A DNA stretch of 64,000 nt from CAZABG01 sp964460985. GTDB lineage: Bacteria > Chlamydiota > Chlamydiia > Chlamydiales > Parachlamydiaceae. Position numbers and translations under genes: made by a program. This document shows positions 43,505 to 51,256 of the stretch, in pieces; position 1 is the first letter of the stretch, and each line of letters begins with the position of its first letter. The notes below the pieces were generated by a model. It made no database searches, was not told the DNA's origin, and saw only the letters and a program-made list of their open reading frames with translations. The DNA is taken from the NCBI GenBank assembly GCA_964460985.1, contig CAYWQX010000007.1, positions 1-64,000 on the forward strand. The letters run 5' to 3'.

Positions 43505-44805
43505 GAATCGCTCTTTGGAATCGGTTTCATGTGAGGATCCATCACCGGGTCTTTTAAAAGAATGACGAGCTCTTTTTCAAGCTCAGAATTTATTACGTGC
43601 TCTATCTCTTCCGCACTGACATGAACTCGGTCTTTGGCAAGTCCCACATAATTCACTAGATACACTTCCCACAATCGGTGAAGGCGGATTATTTTTCTTG
43701 CTTGCACCTCCCCTTCTTTACCAAGTTGATAATTTCCATCAATGCTCGCAATCCAACCCTTTTTTATCAGCTTATTTAAAGCACATCTTAAAACAAGCGG
43801 ATTTGCATAAAGGGTCTCATTAAGCTCGTCAAATGTGACCTTTTGAAATTTATAGGTTGTCTTCAAGATATTTTCCTGCAGCGACCAAAACTGGAATTTC
43901 CATCGCTTGAAGGCTCTAAAACCTAAGCCTCTCTTAGGATTGAAAAATAGGACTAAAAGAGTGATCAAGCCGGCCGTAAGAACAATCACAGGACCGGTAG
44001 GCATTGAAAATCTTTCATCTTTAGATAAACTGATTGAAATTTCATTAGAGAGGACCGTCCCTAAAAAAGCAGAAAGACCTCCAAAGAATCCCGACAAAAC
44101 ATAGAGCTTTCCAAGGTGATGGGTGAGCTCTCTTGCAGCGATCGGGGGTGCAATCAAAAGAGCTGACATCAAAATAACACCTACCGCACGTATACCGCAT
44201 ACAAGGGCAAGTCCCGTCAAAGCAATCAGCAAGGTTTTTATAAATTCCGTCTTCAATCCGAGGGTTTTGGCAAGCTCCGGATCAAACAAATAAATTTTAA
44301 TTTCCTTGTGGAACAGTGTAAGAAATAAAACTGTCAAAGTTAACATCAACAAAAAAAGGATCGCCTGTAAATCGGTTAGCGTTGCCGACTGGCCGTACAA
44401 ATAGATTTGCGCCTGTTTATAAAAGCTCGTGTAGCTAAACTGCAAGATCGATGCGAAAAAAACGCCGATTCCGATAAAACTTGCGAGAATAAAGCAGAGG
44501 CTCGAGTCCGCTTTTATGTGGAGCTTGTTTTGCAAAAATAAGATAGCGAAATAAGCGATCAGTGAGGAAAAAAAAGCGGATGCCAGTATCAAAAGTTGAA
44601 TAAAGATCTCTTCTTGAAGACCCAACGAAGCCCAAATAATCACACCTACCATAACGCCTGGGTAGGCTGCGTGGGATAAAGTCTCTCCTACTAAAGACTC
44701 CCGTCTTAATACGGTTGTAACACCGATTAAGGCAGCCATAACACCAATAAAAATCGTTCCAAAAGTGGGAGCTCTCAGGACGCTGTCGGTAAAATACTCA
44801 AGCAT
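43501..44805 (-). CDS. ytgC: YtgCR: ABC-3 permease fused to a DtxR-type iron regulator
   Basis: 434 residues. Residues 1-285 are an ABC-3 permease with about nine helices. After a basic linker (NPKRGLGFRAFKRWKF) the C-terminal 130 residues form a DtxR/MntR-like repressor: a winged helix (VTFDELNETLYANPLVLRCALNKLIKKGW) and a metal/dimer domain with RLHRLWE, AEEIEHVI and DPHMKPIP, which keep the His and Glu ligands of DtxR proteins. In C. trachomatis the equivalent YtgCR (CT069) is known to be cleaved to free the YtgR repressor, which controls the ytg operon in response to iron. The same arrangement is seen here. Confidence 0.94.
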   Translation of the reverse strand: MLEYFTDSVLRAPTFGTIFIGVMAALIGVTTVLRRESLVGETLSHAAYPGVMVGVIIWASLGLQEEIFIQLLILASAFFSSLIAYFAILFLQNKLHIKADSSLCFILASFIGIGVFFASILQFSYTSFYKQAQIYLYGQSATLTDLQAILFLLMLTLTVLFLTLFHKEIKIYLFDPELAKTLGLKTEFIKTLLIALTGLALVCGIRAVGVILMSALLIAPPIAARELTHHLGKLYVLSGFFGGLSAFLGTVLSNEISISLSKDERFSMPTGPVIVLTAGLITLLVLFFNPKRGLGFRAFKRWKFQFWSLQENILKTTYKFQKVTFDELNETLYANPLVLRCALNKLIKKGWIASIDGNYQLGKEGEVQARKIIRLHRLWEVYLVNYVGLAKDRVHVSAEEIEHVINSELEKELVILLKDPVMDPHMKPIPKSDS

Positions 44806-44806
44806 C

Positions 44807-45568
44807 TCATCTTCCTTCTGCTTTGAGTCTTTTAACTTTCATGACCTCTTCAATGATCTCAAAATTTTTACCATAGGTTTCAGAGAGCTGGGTGCTATGA
44901 AACACCTCTTCTATAGGTCCAAAGGCAACTAAACGCAAGTTCAGCATTATAACCCAATCAAAATGGGATTCGACCGTACTTAAATCGTGATGAACAACAA
45001 AGACGCTTTTGCCTTCAGAAACCAGTTTTTTAAGAAGAGCTAAAATAAGATTTTCAGAACCGATATCAATGCCTGCAAAAGGCTCGTCCAAGAAATAGAC
45101 TTCGGCCTCTTGGACTAAGGCTCTGGCTATAAAAATCCGCTGTTTTTGCCCGCCGGAGAGCTCATTGATCTGCCTATCCTTAAAACCCTCCATGCCTACT
45201 TTGACTAAAACCTCTCTTACAAGCTCGTAGTCTTTTTTAGAAGGCCTTTCAAACATTTTAAGACGTCCATATCTCCCCATGAGAACAAGCTCTTCCACCG
45301 TCATCGGAAAATCCCAATCGACCGATTCTCTTTGAGGGACATAGGCAATTTTCTTTTTGACGTCCGAGAGGGGTTTTTCTAGGATTTTAATTTTTCCGGA
45401 CAAGGGCTTTACAAGACCTAAAACAGCTTTTATAAAGGTTGATTTACCGGCGCCGTTGGGACCAATAATACCCACAAGCTTTCCGGAGGGAATGTCTAAA
45501 GAGATATCCCATAAAACGGGAGTCTCATCATAAGTTACAGTCAACTGGTTGACATCAAGAACCTTCAC
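44807..45568 (-). CDS. ytgB: Metal ABC transporter ATPase YtgB
   Basis: 253 residues. Walker A GPNGAGKST (about 37-45), Q-loop YVPQRESVDWDFP typical of zinc/manganese/iron ABC ATPases, signature LSGGQKQR, Walker B VYFLDEPFAGID and a switch His (VVHHD). It powers metal uptake through YtgC and YtgD. The GTG start overlaps the ytgA stop (GTGA) and its stop is 1 base before ytgCR. Corresponds to CT068. Confidence 0.96.
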   Translation of the reverse strand: MKVLDVNQLTVTYDETPVLWDISLDIPSGKLVGIIGPNGAGKSTFIKAVLGLVKPLSGKIKILEKPLSDVKKKIAYVPQRESVDWDFPMTVEELVLMGRYGRLKMFERPSKKDYELVREVLVKVGMEGFKDRQINELSGGQKQRIFIARALVQEAEVYFLDEPFAGIDIGSENLILALLKKLVSEGKSVFVVHHDLSTVESHFDWVIMLNLRLVAFGPIEEVFHSTQLSETYGKNFEIIEEVMKVKRLKAEGR

Positions 45569-46530
45569 AGACCCTCCATATCTTCCTTGATTGTTTTAGC
45601 ATTATGCCAAAGCATTTTGAGATAGGTATCTCCATCAGAGCCTTTCGGTCCCATAGCATCGCCATAGAGATAAGGATTTCCAAGCTTGACTTGAATCCCC
45701 TCCTCTTTTGCCGCATCGATAATTTTTTTAAGAGAGTCAGGACTTAAATTCGATTCGGGAAAAATGACCTCAATTCCATACTTTTTTAAATGGTTTACGA
45801 TAAACCGAATATCGTTCAGTGAAAGCTGGCTGTCTGGAGCTAAACCCTCCGGAGCTTGAAAACGCACCTCCCACTGTCCTGCTTCTCGCTCCTTCTCGTC
45901 TGCCAGATAGGCTCTTGCAAAATAATTAAAAGCATCGTGACTCGTAACCAGATAGCGTTTATTGGGGGGTATCGTTGAAATGAAGACTTTTATTTCTTGA
46001 TCTGCCTTTTCATAATCACTAAAGAGCTTTTGGCCCCGCTTTTCGAAGAGCTCTTTCTGATCGGGCCTCGCTTTTGAAAGAGCCTTCACCACATGAGGTA
46101 TCGCTAATTTCCAAAGAGAGATATCCATCCAGATATGGGGATCGGTTTGACCTTTATAGCGAAGAATATCATCAGGTTTTTCTTTAGCTATCTCATCCCC
46201 TAAAAAAACGGTCTTCGAGCTATTTTCAAGATACGCTTTTAAGCTCGGACCATGTTCAAGGCCGAGGCCGTTTGCGAAAATAATCGCCGATTCAGTCAGT
46301 TTTTCTTGGTCTCCTTTTACTAGCTGATAACTATGCGGGTCTAAATCGCCTTGAATAAGAGAAATCACTGCAACTTCATTCTGACCAATCTCTTTTACCA
46401 TATCTTCGATAATGCCGGTCGTAGCCATGACTTTTAATTTGTCTGTAGGCTCCATCCAATTTCTGGTTTTATTCTGCGCCTCGGACTGACACCCCGCCAA
46501 AAGCCAAACGAATAAAATTAAACGAATCAC
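45565..46530 (-). CDS. ytgA: Metal-binding solute-binding protein YtgA (likely lipoprotein)
   Basis: 321 residues, cluster A-I (TroA/ZnuA) binding protein. The N-terminus MIRLILFVWLLAGCQSE has a lipobox (LAGC), so the mature protein is probably lipid-anchored in the periplasm. The metal ligands are readable as DPHSYQL, DPHIWMDI, TSHDAFNYFA and VIFPESNLSPD (His, His, His and acidic residues). It captures iron or another divalent ion and passes it to YtgBCD. GTG start, overlapping the mrp stop (GTGA). Corresponds to CT067. Confidence 0.94.
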   Translation of the reverse strand: MIRLILFVWLLAGCQSEAQNKTRNWMEPTDKLKVMATTGIIEDMVKEIGQNEVAVISLIQGDLDPHSYQLVKGDQEKLTESAIIFANGLGLEHGPSLKAYLENSSKTVFLGDEIAKEKPDDILRYKGQTDPHIWMDISLWKLAIPHVVKALSKARPDQKELFEKRGQKLFSDYEKADQEIKVFISTIPPNKRYLVTSHDAFNYFARAYLADEKEREAGQWEVRFQAPEGLAPDSQLSLNDIRFIVNHLKKYGIEVIFPESNLSPDSLKKIIDAAKEEGIQVKLGNPYLYGDAMGPKGSDGDTYLKMLWHNAKTIKEDMEGL

Positions 46531-47573
46531 AGTAAACTCCCTCGGCCTTTAAGCCACTCAAAAGGATAAATTCCGTTTGAACACCCCTCTTTAAAATCAA
46601 TTTTGAGAGCATAAGATCCCACCATTTGAGCGGAAAAAGCCTCAAGATTCGGATTTACAACACGATCTTTTCCCAAACAACTTGCGCAAGGACACTCTCT
46701 TTGCAAATCAGAAAGTTTATAGCGTCTCGGTCCGTCTTGAAACTCAATGATAAAAGTATAGGGCGTATCGACCCTCAATTTTAAATCATTTCTGTGGGAA
46801 AAAGAACAGATATCTTCACAAATTTTTAGAAAAATTTTCTTTACAGAATCCAGCTCTTGATCGCTTGACTCCTGAATATTAAATCCCAAATCAGAAAAAG
46901 TGCCAAGCTTTGGAATTAAAGGAATTTTAGCGAGCAAAGGGCATTTAAACTCCTGCGATAGAATTTCCCCTCCCCCTTTTCCAAAAGGATACAATGCTCC
47001 CTTTTCCGTTTCGAGATAGCTCATATTTTCAACTACTCCCAAAAGGGGGACCTTTACATTCTGGAAAAAGTGAAAGGCGCGTCTTACATCCAACATGGAA
47101 AGTTGCTGCGGCGTTGAAACAAGAAGCGCCATATCGATCTTGGCTTGTTGTGTTAAAGCTAAATGAATGTCGCTCGTTCCGGGAGGACAGTCGATCACAA
47201 GAAAATCCAATTTCCCCCAATGCGTATTATGAAGAAATTCCGAAACTAACTGGGTTGCCATCGGAGCTCTTATCGAATTCGATTTGCCGCCTTCTTTAAA
47301 ATCAGCAAACGAAAGAGATTTTAATTTTTTAGTCAGCGCGGGTCTGTGTCCATCAGAAAACGTTTTTGCTTCTTGATCCGGAGGACACATTTTTCGAATG
47401 GAAGGCCCATAAAAATCTGCGTCTAAAATACCCACGGAATAATTTTGTGAAGCGAGGCTAAAGGCAATCTCTTTTGCGACTAAAGATTTTCCAACTCCCC
47501 CTTTCCCTGCAGCCACAGCGATTATTTTACCGATTTGGCTTTTTTCTTTTTTTTTGATAATTGGAAGCGGCAT
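46527..47573 (-). CDS. mrp: Mrp/NBP35-type P-loop ATPase fused to a DUF971 domain
   Basis: 348 residues from ATG 47573; a TTG at 47621 would add 16 plausible residues, and neither has a ribosome-binding site. The deviant Walker A GKGGVGKS (23-30), DADFYGPS and VIDCPPGTSD mark the Mrp/ApbC family of Fe-S cluster carriers. VVENMSYL is present, but the usual CPxC that follows is replaced by ETEKGALYPFGKGGG. The C-terminal 85 residues match DUF971 (QDGPRRYKLSDLQRECPCASC … GCSNGIYPFEWL) and bring a CPCASC motif. The N-terminal DUF59 domain is missing. Its stop overlaps ytgA, tying Fe-S carrier and iron uptake in one operon. Confidence 0.88.
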   Translation of the reverse strand: MPLPIIKKKEKSQIGKIIAVAAGKGGVGKSLVAKEIAFSLASQNYSVGILDADFYGPSIRKMCPPDQEAKTFSDGHRPALTKKLKSLSFADFKEGGKSNSIRAPMATQLVSEFLHNTHWGKLDFLVIDCPPGTSDIHLALTQQAKIDMALLVSTPQQLSMLDVRRAFHFFQNVKVPLLGVVENMSYLETEKGALYPFGKGGGEILSQEFKCPLLAKIPLIPKLGTFSDLGFNIQESSDQELDSVKKIFLKICEDICSFSHRNDLKLRVDTPYTFIIEFQDGPRRYKLSDLQRECPCASCLGKDRVVNPNLEAFSAQMVGSYALKIDFKEGCSNGIYPFEWLKGRGSLL

Positions 47574-47833
47574 AGCAATGTCGACTATAACAGGTTGATC
47601 ATTTTTTAAGACGAATATCAAGAGAGGATTAAATGGAGTTGGTAATATCTTGATTAAAAATCTTTATTCCCATAAATTTCCCTAAATTTTACATCATTAC
47701 ACTTTGCCAGTTTATTAAGTGTTTGATAGTGCAAAAAAACTTAAGATAATTTGAGTTTTTTGGTTGAAATTAAAAACGCACAGGTAATATGTGATATTGG
47801 TGAATTTAAATTTCGATTAACAATCTGAGAAGT

Positions 47834-47862
47834 TTGTCTGATCGAAAAAATACACTTAAAAA
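47834..47862 (+). promoter_or_regulatory. Weak candidate promoter for the CT066-like gene
   Basis: TTGTCT (47834-47839), 17 bases, TAAAAA (47857-47862). Only four bases of the -10 fit the consensus. It lies in a 340-base AT-rich gap between mrp and the 47913 gene in which I see no other gene. Confidence 0.3.
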
Positions 47863-47912
47863 AGAATTCGTTTTTTAAATGAATGAATTCTGAAATCAAA
47901 AGGAAGGAATAC

Positions 47913-48404
47913 ATGAGTTCTGCAACTGAAAAAAAGCAGGAAAACAAACATCTCGAACAACTAATCGAGCGCGCTATTAAAAAAGTGGGTGTTAGAAAAG
48001 AAAATGACATTTGCCGATTTATACCTGGACCGAAGGGTGGATACATTCACCACTTTTCGATGAGAAAAATGAAACATGAAGATCCAGAAGGCTTAACTCA
48101 ACTCCTTAACAAATATATCCTTAATCTCGAAAATCCTCATAAACAACCTCCAAAAGCGAGAGCTCCAAGAGGATCGCGCAAAAGAAAAGACCACCTCCCT
48201 CTTTCGAAACAAGATATCGATCTTCTGTTGAGCTTGGCAAGAAAGAATGGCGAGAAAGATATCATCCGCAAACTCGCTCCCAGAAGAGACTTAAAAACTT
48301 TAAAACGCGAACTCATCGCAAGTATTAAGCATGGCAGAGTAGATGAAGAACTCTGGCAATCGTATGCAGAAGTCGCAACTCATAATCACTCCCCGCAAAA
48401 CTAA
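47913..48404 (+). CDS. CT066-like conserved chlamydial protein, basic
   Basis: 163 residues from ATG 47913, chosen because AGGAAGGA lies 4 bases upstream; an earlier ATG at 47883 has no such site. The protein is soluble and Lys/Arg-rich, with a basic Pro-rich middle (about 86-105, RAPRGSRKRKDH) flanked by helical segments. In C. trachomatis the hypothetical gene CT066 lies between the ADP/ATP translocase (CT065) and ytgA (CT067), and this gene has the same position. The basic segment could bind nucleic acid, but no known domain is visible. A strong terminator follows. Confidence 0.8.
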   Translation: MSSATEKKQENKHLEQLIERAIKKVGVRKENDICRFIPGPKGGYIHHFSMRKMKHEDPEGLTQLLNKYILNLENPHKQPPKARAPRGSRKRKDHLPLSKQDIDLLLSLARKNGEKDIIRKLAPRRDLKTLKRELIASIKHGRVDEELWQSYAEVATHNHSPQN

Positions 48405-48413
48405 TTCACTTTT

Positions 48414-48446
48414 ACCCCTGGAATCTATCCAGGGGTTTTTATTTTT
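48414..48446 (+). terminator. Rho-independent terminator after the CT066-like gene
   Basis: Stem ACCCCTGG / CCAGGGGT (48414-48421 with 48429-48436), 7-base loop, then TTTTATTTTT. The T tail runs up to the ATG of the next gene at 48447, leaving that gene no room for a separate leader. Confidence 0.85.
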
Positions 48447-48950
48447 ATGATTTATATAGGAATACCCTTACCGGAAGAATTAAAAAATAAACTATCACTA
48501 CTCCAATTTCCAATAGAAGGCTCCGAATGGATAAAACCTTCCGACCTGCATTTTACCCTCCACTCCCTCGGGAATTTAACCGGAGCTGATTTAAAAGATT
48601 TATTTGATAATTTAAAACACTTTAGCCACCCAGAAATTAAAATAAAGAATTTACAGTTCGAGATAACTAGACTCGGTGAAGTGTATATATTAGCGGGGGA
48701 ATCTCTCAAAGGGATTAAAGATAAACTAGGGAGACTCATAAAAAACCAGGATAAAACCCCTGTAAGAACACTATTTGGCTACTTACCTATAAAAAACGCA
48801 AAAGTACATAAACTTTTTCTTGAAAATACTTTCGGCTTTGAATATTCTTTCACAGCAGATAGTTTTATTATCCTGGAGCGAAAGAGACATTTCATAGAAC
48901 TTGCCCGTTATAAACTGGATGCTATACAGCATCCCCCCAGCGCTATGTAA
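48447..48950 (+). CDS. 2'-5' RNA ligase/2H phosphoesterase-like protein, second motif degraded
   Basis: 167 residues resembling LigT/ThpR proteins: MIYIGIPLPEELKNKL start, then WIKPSDLHFTLHSLG, which carries the first HxTx motif (HFTL, about 34-37), and a strand-loop pattern consistent with the bilobed fold. The expected second HxTL is TPVRTLFGYLP (VRTL), so the second catalytic His is gone. The family acts on RNA 2'-phosphate bonds; this copy may bind RNA without cleaving it, or be decaying. No ribosome-binding site precedes the ATG, which lies at the end of the T tract of the preceding terminator. Similarity is from motif memory. Confidence 0.65.
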   Translation: MIYIGIPLPEELKNKLSLLQFPIEGSEWIKPSDLHFTLHSLGNLTGADLKDLFDNLKHFSHPEIKIKNLQFEITRLGEVYILAGESLKGIKDKLGRLIKNQDKTPVRTLFGYLPIKNAKVHKLFLENTFGFEYSFTADSFIILERKRHFIELARYKLDAIQHPPSAM

Positions 48951-48963
48951 AGTTATTTTTTCC

Positions 48964-48992
48964 TTGCTTTTAAGCTTTTTCTCGTCTATACT
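48964..48992 (+). promoter_or_regulatory. Promoter of the ADP/ATP translocase
   Basis: TTGCTT (48964-48969), 17-base spacer, TATACT (48987-48992): five of six -10 bases and ideal spacing. Start near 48999 gives a leader of about 38 bases holding GAGG before the ATG at 49037. Confidence 0.7.
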
Positions 48993-49036
48993 GGTAGCCA
49001 AAGATATAAATTTAACTAATGTAAACCGAGGTGTTT

Positions 49037-50575
49037 ATGTCACAAGAAACCAAACCGGCGTTTGGTAAGTGGCGATCCTTTTTTTGGCCTGTATATGCTT
49101 ATGAGCTAAAAAAACTTCTGCCCATGTTCTTCCTGTTCTTCTTCATTTCGTTCAACTACACGATCCTTAGAGATACGAAAGATACGCTTGTCGTAACTTC
49201 TTCCGGCGCTGAGACGATCCCCTTCTTAAAATTCTGGGGTGTTGTTCCTGCCGCGGTTCTCTTCATGCTCGTATATGCGAAATTGAGCAACATGTTGAGC
49301 AAAGAAAATTTGTTCTACGCAACCATTGCGCCGTTCATCATTTTCTTCGGCCTTTTTGCCGTGTTCATTTATCCTAATCGCGATATGCTCCAACCTACCG
49401 CATCGGCTGATTTCCTTCAGTCCGTACTGCCTGTTGGATTTAAGGGGTTAATCTCCTGCTATAGAGACTGGACACTCTCTTTATTCTACATTCTTTCCGA
49501 GCTCTGGGGCTCTGTCGTTCTCTCCCTCCTTTTCTGGGGTTTTGCGAACGACATCACCCGCGTTGGCGAAGCGAAACGCTTCTACAGCTTATTCGGTTTG
49601 GGCGCAAACTTAGCCCTCCTCGTTTCGGGCCCTGCTATTATCTGGGTTTCCAAAGCACAAGAAGGCCTTGAAAAAGAAGCCGCCTGGCAGCTCTCCTTAA
49701 ACTACCTTATGACGATGGTATTTGTAGCGAGCGTTGCAATTCTTGCTATCTACTGGTGGGTAAACAGAAACGTTCTTACCGACCCTAGATTCTATGACCA
49801 AAACGAAGAGAAAAAATTGAAGAAATCGAAGCCTAAAATGGGCATGGTCGAGAGCTTCAAATACCTTCTCTCCTCGAAATACATCCTTGGCATCGCGATC
49901 CTCGTTATGGCCTACGGTGTATCGATCAACCTCGTTGAAGTTACCTGGAAAAACCAGCTTAAACTCCAATACCCAAGCTCGAATGAGTACAGCCAATTTA
50001 TGGGCTGGTTCTCGACTGTTACCGGCGCTGTAACCATCTTCATGATGCTTTTCGTGGGTGGTAACTTGATCCGCCGTAAAGGTTGGGGCTTCGCTGCGAT
50101 GGTCACTCCGGTCGTTCTTTTCATCACCGGCGTAGGCTTCTTCGCCTTCGTTCTGTTCCGTGATCATGCATCGCTTGCAGGCTACATCTCCATGATGGGT
50201 ACAAGCCCTCTCATGTTAGCTGTTCTCTTCGGTGCGGCACAAAACATTATGAGTAAATCGGCGAAATACTCGCTCTTCGATCCTACCAAAGAGATGGCAT
50301 ACATCCCTCTTGACCAGGAAGCGAAAGTTAAAGGTAAAGCGGCGATCGACGTGGTTGGAGCCCGTTTGGGCAAATCGGGCGGATCGCTCGTTCAGCAAGG
50401 GTTGCTCGTTATGTTTGGAACGATCTCTGCGATCACTCCGTATGTCGCGATCATCCTGTTCTTTATTATTGGCGCGTGGATGGTGGCTGTACGCTCCCTC
50501 AATAAGCAGTTTGTTGCCCTTACCGGCGAGAAACCAGCTGAGAAAGCGAAAGACCCACAGCCTGCTGCTACCTAA
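49037..50575 (+). CDS. npt1: ADP/ATP translocase (NTT family, Npt1-type)
   Basis: 512 residues from ATG 49037 (GAGG at 49028-49031; an in-frame GTG at 49031 is less likely). Eleven or twelve membrane helices. The sequence starts with the NTT pattern WPVYAYELKKLLPMFFLFFFISFNYTILRDTKDTLVVT and has KAAIDVVGARLGKSGGSLVQQGL near the end. NTT proteins exchange host ATP for bacterial ADP and are a hallmark of Chlamydiae and Rickettsiales living inside host cells. The position next to the CT066-like gene and ytg genes matches Npt1 (CT065). Codon use looks strongly biased, its own promoter is good and a strong terminator follows, all fitting high expression. Confidence 0.96.
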   Translation: MSQETKPAFGKWRSFFWPVYAYELKKLLPMFFLFFFISFNYTILRDTKDTLVVTSSGAETIPFLKFWGVVPAAVLFMLVYAKLSNMLSKENLFYATIAPFIIFFGLFAVFIYPNRDMLQPTASADFLQSVLPVGFKGLISCYRDWTLSLFYILSELWGSVVLSLLFWGFANDITRVGEAKRFYSLFGLGANLALLVSGPAIIWVSKAQEGLEKEAAWQLSLNYLMTMVFVASVAILAIYWWVNRNVLTDPRFYDQNEEKKLKKSKPKMGMVESFKYLLSSKYILGIAILVMAYGVSINLVEVTWKNQLKLQYPSSNEYSQFMGWFSTVTGAVTIFMMLFVGGNLIRRKGWGFAAMVTPVVLFITGVGFFAFVLFRDHASLAGYISMMGTSPLMLAVLFGAAQNIMSKSAKYSLFDPTKEMAYIPLDQEAKVKGKAAIDVVGARLGKSGGSLVQQGLLVMFGTISAITPYVAIILFFIIGAWMVAVRSLNKQFVALTGEKPAEKAKDPQPAAT

Positions 50576-50601
50576 CACAGCAACCTGTTAAGGTACAATA
50601 G

Positions 50602-50634
50602 CCCTTCGTGGATGACCTCCACGAAGGGTTTTTT
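50602..50634 (+). terminator. Rho-independent terminator of npt1
   Basis: 11-bp perfect stem CCCTTCGTGGA / TCCACGAAGGG (50602-50612 with 50618-50628), loop TGACC, tail TTTTTTC. Confidence 0.93.
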
Positions 50635-50724
50635 CTTTTCCACTAAAGTTAAAAATGGGGGAAGCTTTTAATTTTAAAAAAGTCAGCTCCTTAGAAGATT
50701 TTTAAAAGCAATTAAAAAGGGTTA

Positions 50725-50802
50725 AGCGAAAGCGAAGCTTTTGTGTCGAATGAATGAGCCACCTTCAAGGTGGCTAGTTGTTTCTTGGAGTCGGAACAAG
50801 TG
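50725..50802 (+). repeat. 78-bp repeat, copy 1 (partial element)
   Basis: Matches 50870-50947 at 72 of 78 positions with no gaps. It includes the 19-base palindrome AGCCACCTTcAAGGTGGCT at 50757-50775 and ends in the left half (GGAACAAG) of stem II of the larger element, but the right half and everything after are missing. It is therefore a truncated copy of the element at 50870-51150. No gene is visible here. Confidence 0.85.
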
Positions 50803-50869
50803 CAAAGACTTCTCCTGAGGTTAATTTTAGGCTTCTCATGAGACCCCACACAGATAGAAATTAAGATAG

Positions 50870-51150
50870 AGCGAAAGCGGAGCTTCCGTACCGAATGAAT
50901 GAGCCACCTTCAAGGTGGCTAGATGTTTCTTGGAGTCGGAACAAGTGTCCCCTTGTTCCCGCCCCTCTTGAGCTTGCCTGGCTTCCTACAATCGTCCCTC
51001 GCTCGCTCGTTGTATCCGTTTACACTGACTTCGCCCAAAGATGAACGATTCTAGTTTGCCATCCAAGCCTCGGTGCTCAAGCTCCCGCCTTTCTATTCCA
51101 GCCTTACGGCTGGGAAATGCGTAGGTTCGCTTGAGTCAAAGAGATCGGTG
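50870..51150 (+). repeat. Structured repeat element, forward copy
   Basis: About 280 bases; from 50890 on it has a diverged inverted counterpart at 51257-51505. Stems seen: I, AGCCACCTT/AAGGTGGCT (50902-50920); II, GGAACAAG/CTTGTTCC with loop TGTCCC (50938-50959); III, a long-range CTACAATCGT/ACGATTCTAG pairing with one mismatch (50986-50995 with 51045-51054); IV, CCAGCC/GGCTGG with loop TTAC (51098-51113). It ends in GTCAAAGAGATCGGTG (51135-51150). No sensible protein frame is shared with the inverted copy, since they differ by single-base indels. It is downstream of npt1 in the same direction, beyond its terminator. Identity unknown: structured RNA or palindrome-rich mobile element. Confidence 0.75.
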
Positions 51151-51152
51151 AA

Positions 51153-51241
51153 GCCGCTTTCGAAGCGGCAGAATAGACGGGGCCTTAAACCGGCCCCGAA
51201 ACCCCGTCAAAGGGATCGGTGCGGCCCCTTCAAGGGGCCGC
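51153..51241. repeat. Cluster of three GC-rich palindromes between the inverted copies
   Basis: GCCGCTTTCGAAGCGGC (51153-51169), CGGGGCC/GGCCCCG (51178-51184 with 51192-51198), and a 21-base palindrome with 10-bp arms and a single central C (51221-51241). The second occurrence of the GTCAAAGRGATCGGTG box (51206-51221) directly precedes the last one, just as the first box precedes the first palindrome. Several share the CTT-C-AAG centre of stem I. Confidence 0.8.
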
Positions 51242-51256
51242 TTTAATCAAAAGGAA

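Noticed and set aside
47574..47912. Hidden gene in the 339-base gap between mrp and the CT066-like gene
   Set aside because: All frames are short and AT-rich; only the possible TTG extension of mrp and a weak promoter are visible.
49697..50167. 156-codon frame antisense to npt1
   Set aside because: It is a shadow of a strongly codon-biased gene, with charged low-quality sequence and no start signals.
50725..51241. CRISPR array
   Set aside because: Palindromic repeats are present, but spacing is irregular, units differ in length and orientation, and there are no cas genes.
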